NCBI GenBank assembly: GCA_021029095.1
Contig: JAJOHG010000076.1
Coordinates: forward strand, 59,372-123,371
Length of the DNA: 64,000 bases
Direction: 5' to 3'
DNA from: Phellopilus nigrolimitatus
Taxonomy: Eukaryota > Basidiomycota > Agaricomycetes > Hymenochaetales > Hymenochaetaceae
Within the stretch, counting starts at the first letter, position 1. Every line of letters starts with the position of its first letter. The notes beneath the pieces are model-generated. The model searched no databases, had not been told where the DNA came from, and worked only from the letters and a program-made list of their open reading frames with translations. Both the position numbers and the translations under genes were made by a program. This document shows positions 54,667 to 64,000 of this stretch, piece by piece.

Positions 54667-57600
54667 TCATAAGATCATAGCAGCATCATCATCGCGTAGT
54701 CGGGGCCGTGGTTGTGTGATTTCGGAAAGGAGAGGGTGGTCACCAGAGACCGCGCGCTTGCGCTTCTTGCTCAGCTGAAATCAACAAAATCGGTGAGCGC
54801 CGTTGGCCTCAAAACAATTGACGCCTCTACTAACCCGACGGTCCATCTCCTCGAACTCCTCCATTTGTGCCTTCTTTAATTTCGTGTAACCCTCCCTCAG
54901 GCTATCGTTCATCTCTTCTGCCTCCTCCAACTCTCCATGTAGCCTCCCGATCTCCACTTCTACAGCATTGAGCCTCGTTTGCAAGGCTGCCACGGATCCG
55001 TCAAGAACGTTACTTCGTTCGTGAGATGTTTCGAGCTCGTTCTTTAAGTATACAAGCTCCGTATCTTTCGTCCCGGACAGTATGCGCAAGTCGACAAGCT
55101 CGTTCTCTTTTGCCTCGAGCTGGGTTGTCAGTTTCCCAATCTCCACCGTGGTAGAGTGAAGGCTTGCATGCAAGGACTGCTCGCCTCTCCTCATTAACTC
55201 CATCTCGCCTTTCATTCTCTCCGATTCATCCGTACTCTTGCTTAAGTCGTTCTCCAAGGCCCGCAGACGTCTATCCGCACTCTCGGCATACTCCTCATGG
55301 GTTCTAAGCGCGACCGAGAGCTCCACCTCAATTCGTAGCTTCGCCTGACGCTCTTCCTCAAGGTGAACCTGCTTTGACTGAATTCCCGTGTGCAAGGCTT
55401 CAACCTGGTCACTAGATGCTCGAAATTTTTGCTGAAGCAACGCGACCTGTGCTCGAGAATCTTCGATTTCCGGAAGAAGAGATGCCTCCCGCTCTTGAAC
55501 GATTGTCTTTTCCTTTCCCAATAGCCCAATAAGTCCTCGAAGCTCGTCCTTGACAAAATGCGTTTCGCTCAGGGCGTTGTCTAGCCGCACTTGTAGGACT
55601 TGCCGATCGGTGTTAGACTCTTGCAATTTGTCCTCGAGTGATGTAAGCTGATCTATAAGACTTCTTGCCTCATTCTTTGCCCTCTCACTGTCTAATCGCA
55701 TATCTTCTGCCCTCGACGAATTATCCTTTACGATTGCCAAACTTTCCTCGAGTTCTCTATCCTTGGTGCGCAAGAGTTGCTGAGTGCCCAGCAATTCATT
55801 CGCAACATTTGTCAACTGCGCCTCCACATCGTCAATTCTATGACGAAGTTCAACGTTATCGTCCTTGAATGTTCTGTACTCTTCCTCTGTCGCGTCATGT
55901 TGATCGAGGCGCGCGCAAAGGTCTTCATTGGATCTAACCAGAGACGTGCAGCTGCTCTCGAGTTTCTTGCATTCATCCGTGCGGTTGGTCAGTTGGATTT
56001 CGAGCGAACGGATTCGAACGTCCCGCTGCACAAGAGAAGCGCTCAGTGTGGCCAGCTGGGACGAACAGCGAGCGTTAATGAAGGCTGTCCACGGTTAGTC
56101 GGAGCAAACCTTACCTTCTCCTGGCACTCCCGTCTCACTTCGTCCCTCTCTTCCACAAGCTCCTCAATCCTTCTCTTCAATACCAGTTCCACCTTATTTC
56201 GGCTGCAATCGCCCATCTTCCTAGACGGCGATGGAGTTGACAGCGGGGTATGAGATTGAAGGCCAGAGCGTGATTTTCCTGGAAGCGCGAGCGTGTCATG
56301 TATGCCGAGCACAAATTCGTTGTCGCTTATCATATTGTTGGCCCCATCGACATACGTCACGTCCGGGTCAGTTAGGCTCGGCTCGGTGTCGAAGAAAGTG
56401 AGATCGTCTATATGCCCAGGCGTTCCTGGCTCGGACCCGGAGTCGCTCGGGGCTGGCGTGGGCTGCTTGCTGATGTTCGAAATAAAGGAGCCAGACTTTG
56501 TACGTGTCAGACCGAGTGCAATAGGAGGCCCGAGCAGTGGGTCAGCATTAGTGAGATGGTCATCGGCGTTCTTTCCTCTGAAATAGCGGCGACATCAGCG
56601 AACTAATTGCGCGTAGGGAAAGTAGAAGGCATACGAACGAAAGTGTATGAGGTTCACACAACTCGACAACGCCTGAACAGTCATCGCTGTCGTTAACCAT
56701 GGTTTCATCTCCGAGTCCGATATCAATCTCCTTTTCAAAAGCATTGTCATCTTCATCATCCTCATCGACCATCGTAATGTCCCCGAAGTCATCGTCAGTC
56801 GCATTCTGGAGAATGTGTGCATCCCCTAATTTATCAATCATCCTGGCTTGTTTTTCGAGAAGTTGCTCTAGTTCTCCCTCCTGCCGGGATTTCGCGGCCT
56901 CCAAAGTGTCGCGGTCGAATTTCAGGTCATTGAATGCGTTCTGAAGCTTCTTGACCTCTGCGAGCAGCTAAAAAACGCCAAGACATAAGCAGCGATCCGA
57001 GTTGAAGGAAAGGTTGACTCACTTCTGCTTTCGTCATCTTGGACAGTGCCTTCCTGACCGAACTGTTGTCTTCGCCTGTGTCCACCATTGACCGCATTCG
57101 AGCTGAAGACCTTCTTCGGCTCCTCGACTCCGCTCTTGGATACTGTCGAATAAGCTGCTTCCAGCCTATGTTCTCCTTGCAATCCGGGGAATGCTCGTGA
57201 TCGTTGGGCAGGTCAGCGATAAGCTGTGTTTGTGATATACTGCAGCGCGATTACGTTGAGTCTCTCTCGAAACGAACGAGCGACCTCATACTCACCGATT
57301 CTTCGCATCGGGAGTCAGAGCAACGTGACCATGAGCTGACACGAACTGTAAGATGCCTTGCGATTCCTAGCAATAATATAAATGACGAGACAGCATCCTG
57401 AGAGTCGCAAGCGTACTTACGAGATCCTTGACAGTCGAGGTTATCCATGTCTGCCAGTGTGGTCCGAGCTGGTCGCCCTGTGCTTCCGCATTCTTTATTA
57501 CTGTAAAATTAAATTGTTTGAATTCTGCTCGGTAAGTCCGATTACATTATGTCTTGCCTTGAGCCTTGAGAGTCTTGAGATGAATAGAATTTTTCCGCGT

Positions 57601-57749
57601 GCGCTTGCGGATATCCTCAGCCGCGTTCAGTGCACCTATTAGATGAAGAGAGCGAGTCTAGAAACATGACACAAATTACAAGAGGAACACGCACGTTCCG
57701 CGTAGGAGTATCGTCGTTTCTTCAAGCCGCGTGTCTTCTGTGCGACCAT
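54667..57749 (-). CDS. Large coiled-coil protein with a winged-helix-like N-terminus
   Basis: Nine exons: 57695..57749, 57558..57635, 57421..57500, 57296..57366, 57023..57239, 56639..56967, 56115..56577, 54835..56025, 54667..54774 (863 aa). The frame is continuous only if the second intron (57501..57557) is a GC-AG intron (GCAAGA donor). The N-terminal 120 aa (KRRYSYAERALNAAEDIRKR, GPHWQTWITSTVKDLESQGI, SAHGHVALTPDAKNRISQ) look like a winged-helix or histone-H1-like DNA-binding module. An acidic linker follows (DDFGDITMVDEDDEDDNAFE), then ~500 residues of heptad coiled coil and a basic nuclear-localisation-like end (LSKKRKRAV). I do not recognise the family; a nuclear or spindle-pole role is a guess. 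Confidence 0.7.
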
Positions 57750-58054
57750 GTGTTAGAGGTGCAGCGGTAAGTAACGAGTTGTCTTGATAGTCCAATCTTA
57801 AGGATGTGATAACGAAAGATGAGATGGCGGTGGTCGTTATATAGATTTCGCTTGTGGTGGTCGCGAGTGAAGTCGTGAACAATGTAGATGACATGATACC
57901 TTCATGTACTCTATTTCACGCTGTGAGACGCCACCCTGGCCCAGTTTAGACAACGTCACAACACGTGTTATTCCCTAATCCGGATTTGCATGCAAACAAC
58001 GTGCAGACCACTGTCGACGACAACGACGACGAAGCGACGTGCACGCCGTCCACC
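57750..58054. promoter_or_regulatory. Divergent promoter, coiled-coil protein / Sm D1
   Basis: 305 bp between opposite start codons. No defined motif recognised. Short frames in it are not supported. Confidence 0.4.
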
Positions 58055-58551
58055 ATGAAGCTCGTCAGGCATGTTGAGGTTATTTTCAGACTTATGATGG
58101 AAGTGCTAATGCGTGTCCTGTATAGATTTTTGATGAAATTGAACAATGAGACGGTGACAATCGAGCTCAAAAACGGTTCAATTATTCATGGCACCATCAC
58201 TGGTCAGTATACTCCCTTCTTATTTTATTTTATTTTATTTTCAACTTTATTCGATGATTAGGCGTCGACATGCAGATGAACACTCATCTAAAAACCGTCA
58301 AGATGTCGATGCGCAACCGCGACGCGCAGTCGCTCGATTCGCTTTCCATCCGCGGCAACAATATCCGCTACTTTGTTCTCCCCGATGCGCTCCCACTCGA
58401 CACCCTACTCGTTGACGATGCTCCGAAGCCCAAGGGTGGCCGCAAGAAGGACGACACGCGCGGACGCGGCGGACGGGGTGCTCCCCGAGGCGGCGGCATG
58501 GACCGAGGACGGGGACGTGGTGGTGGTCGCGGCAGAGGCAGAGGTCGGTGA
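58055..58551 (+). CDS. SMD1: Small nuclear ribonucleoprotein Sm D1
   Basis: Exons 58055..58068, 58126..58202 and 58262..58551 give 126 aa: [53 protein letters not shown] and an Arg-Gly-rich tail ending GRGRGR. Sm1 and Sm2 motifs are complete. Sm D1 is part of the seven-protein ring on spliceosomal snRNAs; the RG tail is the usual target of arginine methylation and SMN-type binding. The first intron starts GC (GCATGT...TATAG): only this gives the invariant KLVRFLM junction, so it is a GC-AG intron. Confidence 0.95.
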
Positions 58552-58790
58552 TCGCGATGGACGATGGTTAGGCGATTTTCAGAGCTGGCGGGTCAAAGTC
58601 TGTCCTCTTCTTGACCATTTTACATTGTTCTGTTATACATATAAAAGGAGGGCGCGCAGCCTTCCATGTACACGGTATATTCTTCGCGTTTGTGTCTTGT
58701 TACTGTTTCTTCCTCGATAATTTTACGCGATGCATTACCTCCGACCCCCGCGCAACATGATGAGAAGTGATCGTAAAGTCTAGCGATGGC

Positions 58791-60512
58791 CTATAAGAGC
58801 ATCCTCCCCGCCCATCTGGGCATTGCAATGCATTCACGTACGTTTGGCTGGCCCGACACTGCACTCACCAGCCTCTCAAATCCAAGTCCAAATCCTCCAT
58901 GTGGTGCGCCCCCGAATTTCCTTAGATCCATATACCATCCGTACTCTTCTTGACCCAACAAGTTGTGTCTCTCCATAGCCTTATCAAGCATGTCCAGCCG
59001 TTCTTCCCTTAGCGAACCGCCCGCGAGCTCGCCCACACCTGGAACGAGCAGGTCGAAGCACGCGGCCGTCTGTCCGTCGGCGTTCAAGCGCATGTAAAAC
59101 GGCTTCAGAGCCATGGGATAGTCCGTCACAAAAACAGGCCCGCCGACCTCCTTCGCGAGCCACTTTTCGTGCTCGCTCTGCAGACCCTTCCCCCACTCCG
59201 GCGCAAAAACGAAAAGTTGCGGGTGGGCAGCATGCGCGATGCGCAGCTTCTCAACTGCATCCGTATAGCTCATGCGCAGCCATGGGTGCCCAAGCATGAA
59301 CGTCGCGTGCACGCGGAAGTTTAGCTCGCTGTCTTCATGTCCCTCCTGCGCAATTGCGGCGATCACCGCATTTTTTACAACGGCTTCGACGACGACGCAC
59401 AGGTCCTCGACGCTCTGTGTGAATGCCCATTCAGCTTCGAGCATCCAGAACTCGGCGAGATGCCGATTGGTCTGCGAACGTTCTGCTCGGAAGCAGGGCG
59501 CAAGGGTGTACACCCGTGAGCGAGCAGTTGCGAGGGCTTCCAGGTGCAGCTGTGAGGAGACGGTAAGGTACGCTTCCTTTCGGAAAAAATGTCGAGCTGC
59601 CTCATCCGAGGTATCGTCTTTCGATTCCGAAGCATTGGATGTATCGTCAGACGAGACAGAAAATGCTTCGCCTGCTCCTTCACAATCACTGGAAGTTATA
59701 ATGGGCGTATGCACGGACATAAATCCCTCTTTCTGACGACTAAACGTTAGCCTATGGTCTTTGTCGAGTAGAGGTGACTGAGAATTTTGCACAAAAAATA
59801 AAAAAATAAAAAATAAAAAACCGCCTTAGCAGCAGTAGCAGCAAAACAACAATTGTACAAGAGCAGATTCGAATACTCTTGCACGAGGCTACAGTCTTAC
59901 GAGGACAGATCAAGCTACGGACCTCAAAATATGCATGGACAGCTCGTGAAAGACAGTCTCGGATGCGCAACATTTCTCCAATTTTATCAGCGCGAGCACG
60001 GAAGTGACATTGGTCTCGCAAATAGTCAACCGTCAGAGACTGCTTCTGGATAGGATATTTCTGCATGTAAACACATTAGCAAAAAAAGTACATCGATGCG
60101 TATGATAACTTGCATCCGGATCGCACTCGCCAACTATCTCGGCGGTTTCGACACGAAACTCTTTCTCCTGCCTTGTACCTGGGCTTTCAACGAGTTGCCC
60201 GCGCAGCTTGACGCTACACCCATTAGTTAATCTAAAGCGCACAATGTGTCAGTGCTATATCAAGTACATTTAATTAATGTTAATAGATACCCACCCATTC
60301 GGAATGGTGTCCTTACTAAAGACGGCCTGGAGGCCGCGCGATGAGCTACCGTCACTGACAACGGCGAAGGATACGTTTTTCTGGCGGCGAACCGACTTGA
60401 CCCAGCCGCATACCTCGAGTTGCGTCTGTGCGGATTGTTTCTGTGCTGAGAATCCCGGCACAAGCAGCTGGCGGATGGTGGGCGGGAACGGGCGGCGAAG
60501 CGCGCCGAGCAT
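58791..60512 (-). CDS. Asparaginyl-tRNA synthetase
   Basis: Exons 60295..60512, 60114..60231, 59923..60060 and 58791..59732 give 471 aa. The N-terminal OB fold (VCGWVKSVRRQKNVSFAVVS, LRGQLVESPG) precedes YPIQKQSLTVDYLRDQCHFR; class II motif 1 region HTPIITSSDCEGAGE, motif 2 CFRAERSQTNRHLAEFWMLE, and motif 3 GGFGLGFERLV with the end PRWAGRMLL. The enzyme loads Asn onto tRNA-Asn. The single-domain length fits a mitochondrial/bacterial-type AsnRS; the N-terminus is weakly basic (MLGALRRPFPPTIRQLL), so mitochondrial targeting is likely. Intron 2 (60061..60113) begins GCAAGT, a GC-AG intron. Intron 3 is 190 nt and contains an A/T simple repeat (about 59790-59820). Confidence 0.9.
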
Positions 60513-60641
60513 GGTCGAGGAGTGAAAGACAACGAGAGACGTCAGGTGACTCGTACGCGTCTCTCAAGATGTAGTGACTAGCCGACACCTTCGCCATTGA
60601 CCACAATTCCGGTTCCCCCGAAGTAAGTGCTGTCGATTCGA
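60513..60641. promoter_or_regulatory. Divergent promoter, AsnRS / DNAJC17-like
   Basis: 129 bp between the two start codons; a shared bidirectional promoter. No specific motif identified. Confidence 0.5.
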
Positions 60642-61994
60642 ATGTCAGCAGACGGGCCTGAGACAAATCCATACGAGCTGCTCAAAGTTGGGCTCGAAGC
60701 GACAGATCAGGAGATAAAGTCCGCGTACAGAAAGCTTTCGCTCAAGGTCCATCCAGATCGTGTATGTCCGCGCTGTAAGACATGACGAACCTGAAAATGT
60801 GTTGACTGACTTTCATTTACAAGAACCGAAACAATCCAGACGCAGGTAAGAGCTAATAGAAATACGTATCCCGCCCATAGCTAACACACGCCTAGCTCAG
60901 AAGTTTCATGAGCTCAACCAAGCATACGAACTCTTACTTGACCCACTCCGGCGCCTCGCCCTTACCTCTTCCGTACGCACCAAGGAGGCGCGTAAGGCCC
61001 ATTTCTCAAGGTACGACCGGAAGCGTAAGAACCACTAGGAGGAGCTCGAGCGCGAGCGCGCGTTCAAGAAGCAAGGGCTCGAAAAAGCGAAGGAGGCGCG
61101 CGAACGTGAACAGGAAAATGAGCGGATCAAGGAGGCAGGAAGAAAGTTGCGTGAAGAGAAGGAGGAGGAGGTACTGAAGAAAAAGGCCGAGAAAAACGCT
61201 AAGATTGTTGATGACGAGGAAGATGAGGACGAAGTTCCGCCACTTGGTGCGCCGCTTTTCACAGATGGCCCTTTAATGCACACTAAAACAATTCCCATTA
61301 ACAGGACAGCTAGATACGACTATGAAGCTCAAATACTCATTATCCTCTCATCCGGGCCTCATTACGGCGTCCGCACTCTCGTCCCTCCTTTCTCAATTCG
61401 GCGAAATCGATACATCGTCCATCGTCCTTTCCCTTAAGCCCCCCAAAGAAGCGCCGACAAAACCGCTCAAGATCGGCACTGCGCTGGTCCCGTTCAAGCA
61501 GATCGGGGGCGCATTCTCCGCGGCTTGCGCGAGCGGGCGGAAGGAGTACGGGCTGGAGGGCGTCGAGGTGACGTGGGCGGGACGAAAGGAGCCTCCAATT
61601 CTTGAGTGGTTGAAGAAGCAAGGGAAGCTAAGCGCGGAGCCTTCGACCTCGAGAACGAGCGCACCAAGCTCTTCACCGTCCGTGTTGCAGAAGTCGGAGC
61701 CCGAAATATTATCGAAAGCCTCGAAATTAACCGGTTCTTCGTCATTTTCTTCTTTCCCTGACTCATTCGTGCGTTCCATTCCCGTTCAAACCTATGTATT
61801 GCTCCTCACTGACTGCGCCTTTTTCCGCGTAGTCGTCTGCACCAGAGCCGCACATAATGCAGACTACAGCACCGATTTTACCGGGCCTAGATTACGAGTC
61901 GCTCACACTGATGCGACTACGTCAAGCTGAACGCGATAGACTGGAGCGGGAAATCAGGGAGCAGGAGGCTAACGAGTCAGAAAGAGCAATGTAG
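60642..61994 (+). CDS. DNAJC17/Cwc23-like J-protein with RRM, internal stop at codon 95
   Basis: Exons 60642..60761, 60824..60845, 60896..61246, 61305..61768 and 61833..61994 (372 codons). The J domain reads [20 protein letters not shown] with HPD at residues 37-39, then [20 protein letters not shown] charged helix follows ([20 protein letters not shown]), then an RRM-like domain ([36 protein letters not shown]) and the family end [25 protein letters not shown]17-type proteins act in pre-mRNA splicing. The frame is intact except for TAG at 61036-61038, between the J domain and the helix (KRKNH-stop-EELERER). Neighbouring AG/GT sites would make introns under 30 nt. Either the allele is disrupted, the base is wrong, or the stop is read through. 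Confidence 0.8.
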
Positions 61995-62366
61995 CTGTAG
62001 ATGATCTGTAAGGTACAAGTATCTGGAATCAAATTGGTCTGTTTCCTCTCATCATGACCTAAGAAACTAGCAAGTGACCGGTGCTACTTTGCGAAAAATC
62101 ACTACACAGGATTAGGGACTTTCAATCGTCCCAATATTCTGCACACTTACAACAACATATGCAGCACAAATTTCTCCGATATGCACTCCTTGTCTCTATG
62201 CCTTCACGCGTACCCTGCCTCTCGAGAAAGTTTTGGTGTACGCATTTATTGCGTCGTCTCGCATTTTGTATGCCCTGTGCTTCATTCCTGGCAGTTTGCC
62301 AACCTATTTATTGCACGACGGCCCACTAAAAGAAATTTGGCATAACACATAGTACAATATCGGAAA
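61995..62366. other. Intergenic spacer
   Basis: 3' region of the J-protein gene. No gene or repeat recognised. Confidence 0.35.
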
Positions 62367-62565
62367 ATGGGAAATATCAACATCCCGAAGGTTTTAGGAA
62401 GTACGTGCACAAATACAGATCCTTTTTGAGCGAAAATCCCCAGAGTCAATGGCGTCGAACCTGTACGTCTTCGAGAGCCTTTATGTATACTTTGAGAATA
62501 TACTCTAACGACTTGTCGCTAGAGTAACTATTACTGGGAAAGCCGTTCCGCCCGCTCCCTGTTAG
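62367..62565 (+). CDS. Possible 31-aa peptide gene with two introns
   Basis: 62367..62400, 62444..62462 and 62523..62565 join to MGNINIPKVLG..., a 31-residue frame ending GKAVPPAPC and stop. Both introns (43 and 60 nt) start GTACGT and end CAG/TAG, and the second has a CTAAC branch site at a good distance. The second-residue Gly recalls an N-myristoylation context. The family was not recognised. It could instead be the last exons of a longer gene, or chance. Confidence 0.3.
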
Positions 62566-62880
62566 AAAAGTTTACTTAACGAATGATTGTTCTCGGGAGT
62601 CAAAGACTCAATAGCATGGCAAAATCGCACGATTCGTACCAGTCCGTGTATATTCCTTTGTGTACGCCGAGTACGACGACGCGTATACTGAAAACAAGGG
62701 GAAGGATTGCTTTACGAAGAGATCCGTTGTCAAGTTTACAAGCGAGACACCGCAGTAGAGTAAGCAGGCCTATTCAAAGTCGTGGTCGTAGAACTCTATA
62801 TATGTTAACCTCTGGACTCAGTATGCAGCCAAGTATGAGGACATTCGTCGTCAAAAGCTTCAAACGATAAACTGCTTATA
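62566..62880. other. Spacer before the right-edge gene
   Basis: An open plus-strand frame (62583-62870) lacks any recognisable motif. I do not call it. Confidence 0.3.
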
Positions 62881-64000
62881 TTAGACTTGAGAGTCCGTTG
62901 ATTGTGTCAGTCGCTGGAAGGGCCTGCAAAGCTCGAAGAGCAGAGCGCACAATTTTGTCGAAGTGGAGAAAAGACGGAAGCCTCTCACTGAGGATCTCAG
63001 TAACTTTTTCTCTACCGTAGCTGTCGAGTCGCAGATATAGCGAACCCAATTTGAATGACGCGCCGATAATACCATGCCGAATCGCAAGGTGGATCCAATA
63101 GGTGGCGTCAGCGGAACCCAAGATATTCTCCAGGTAATACAGACAGCTCGTGATGGCGGTAAACCGCTTGTCATTGTGCTCCCTTTCTGGCTCAGAAATG
63201 AGCCTGAGAAGGATTTTAACGACATATGATACAGCATGATGAGTGAGGATGGCATCGCGAACGGGATGGTAGCAGAACTCATCGCCGTCACAAAAAGGAG
63301 TAGGACGTCAATATGAGCACCGATAGCACTGTAGTCCATCGGATCCTCGGCTGCGGCGCGCACACGACTTAAAACATGTTTTGCGACGTCGCTTTCGTCG
63401 CCGAGCAGCTGCGTGATGATGTCGAAGTGCACGAACTCTTCGCGGTTGCAGCAGTCAAAGCAGTACAGCGCCTCTGCAACGTAAAGCTCGCTCGTCGGGC
63501 TTGTGTCTTTGAACGACCATAATTCGGCAACAAACCGAAATACAACAAGATCGTTCAGCACTTTGCAGCAGATCGTCTCGCAGTTCCGCCCCGCCCGGAT
63601 GGCGGAAGATATGGAAAGCAAGTATACTGACGCACTTCTGCTGTCGTTTGTAAATTCCAGAAGTGTAGAAGCCAATTCGCAGAGATACTTGAGCCACCTG
63701 AACATGTCTGGCCAGATGGAGTAGCTCATTCTGGCGCGATTCGGAGTCGAAGAATGCTGAAGTCCCAGTAAGCTGAAATATGATGTTTAAGGAAGCGGGT
63801 GATTTTATTGATGTAGAGGTCTTCCAGATCGTCTTCTTTGGGACAGGTTTGCGGATGTGCGAAGAGGTCATTTCGAATATGCTTAGATGCAGGAAAGCAG
63901 GCAGGCGACTGGGGTCGTGTGCCATGATCTCCCCATGGTCTGCACAGAACCATTCTTCGCTGCTAGAATACACGAAAGTCGGGACCAAAATAAGTTTGCG
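62881..64000 (-). pseudogene. Unknown basidiomycete protein, partial and frame-broken
   Basis: The minus strand encodes blocks in three frames that follow each other in order: VPTFVYSSSEEWFCADHG, FEMTSSHIRKPVPKKTIWKT and NIIFQLTGTSAFFDSES (to ~63725); DMFRWLKYLCELASTLLEFT, LYVAEALYCFDCCNREEFVH and MDYSAIGAHIDVLLLF (to ~63295); DEFCYHPVRDAILTHHAVSY, ILGSADATYWIHLAIRHGI and LPSFLHFDKIVRSALRALQA. Each switch needs only a one-base change, the second in a run of A/T (63291-63296). It resembles large helical-repeat proteins common in mushrooms, often with a MYND finger elsewhere, but no finger is visible here. The 5' end lies outside the window. Confidence 0.5.

Overview
The window is nuclear DNA of a filamentous basidiomycete, probably a mushroom-forming agaricomycete. 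Genes carry many 47-60 nt introns with GT(A/G/C)NG donors and (T/C)AG acceptors. The set includes a White Collar-1 type LOV protein, a class III (GH18) chitinase with a C-terminal chitin-binding module, and conserved eukaryotic housekeeping genes. No bacterial, CRISPR or organellar signal was seen. Exon boundaries given here were derived by hand from reading frame, splice consensus and remembered family motifs, not from transcript data.

Layout. (1) 0-7 kb, genic: the N-terminal part of a wc-1 gene (cut by the window edge), ribosomal protein RPL10, then a chitinase gene with an 8-nt microexon and a frame break in its linker. A palindromic Mutator-like element with a 9-bp target duplication lies between RPL10 and the chitinase. 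(2) 7-14.5 kb, nested transposons: a hAT element with an 8-bp duplication, a Tc1-like element with the end of its transposase, a miniature LTR element (TRIM) whose LTRs contain a tRNA-like sequence, and a degraded Copia fragment split by two MITE-like elements. (3) 14.5-31.3 kb, a graveyard of broken pieces of cellular genes: a REG1/Hex2-like PP1 regulator split in two, ATP-citrate lyase (two copies), an SSN6/CYC8-like TPR segment, a HAD phosphatase (two copies, one abutting a CBM21 piece), an ADAM-like protease, a TOR kinase HEAT segment, and an unidentified Ser/Gly-rich protein (two copies). Three of these pieces occur twice in mirror-image order around 24.4-26.9 kb, and each arm ends in a hairpin or perfect palindrome. 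(4) 31.6-40.7 kb, two Copia copies facing each other: a truncated plus-strand copy and a complete minus-strand copy whose shared 3.2-kb arms look almost identical. (5) 40.7-44 kb, more MITEs and an importin-beta fragment.

(6) 44.4-64 kb, a compact genic block: a possible Mediator MED25-like protein, a cytochrome b561 protein, a 15-exon kinesin, a Sos7-like kinetochore protein, an alpha/beta hydrolase lacking its nucleophile serine, an 863-aa coiled-coil protein, the spliceosomal protein Sm D1, an asparaginyl-tRNA synthetase, a DNAJC17-like J-protein with an internal stop, a possible 31-aa peptide gene, and a frame-broken unknown gene running off the right edge. Genes alternate in convergent and divergent pairs with short shared promoters (kinesin/Sos7-like 176 bp; AsnRS/DNAJC17-like 129 bp; coiled-coil/Sm D1 305 bp). 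Three adjacent genes appear to use GC-AG introns.

The division is sharp. The flanks are gene-dense with small introns, while the middle ~37 kb holds transposons and decayed gene pieces. The strongest candidates for something new are the mirror-symmetric cluster of gene fragments and the tRNA-carrying TRIM that shares its primer-binding site with the local Copia family.
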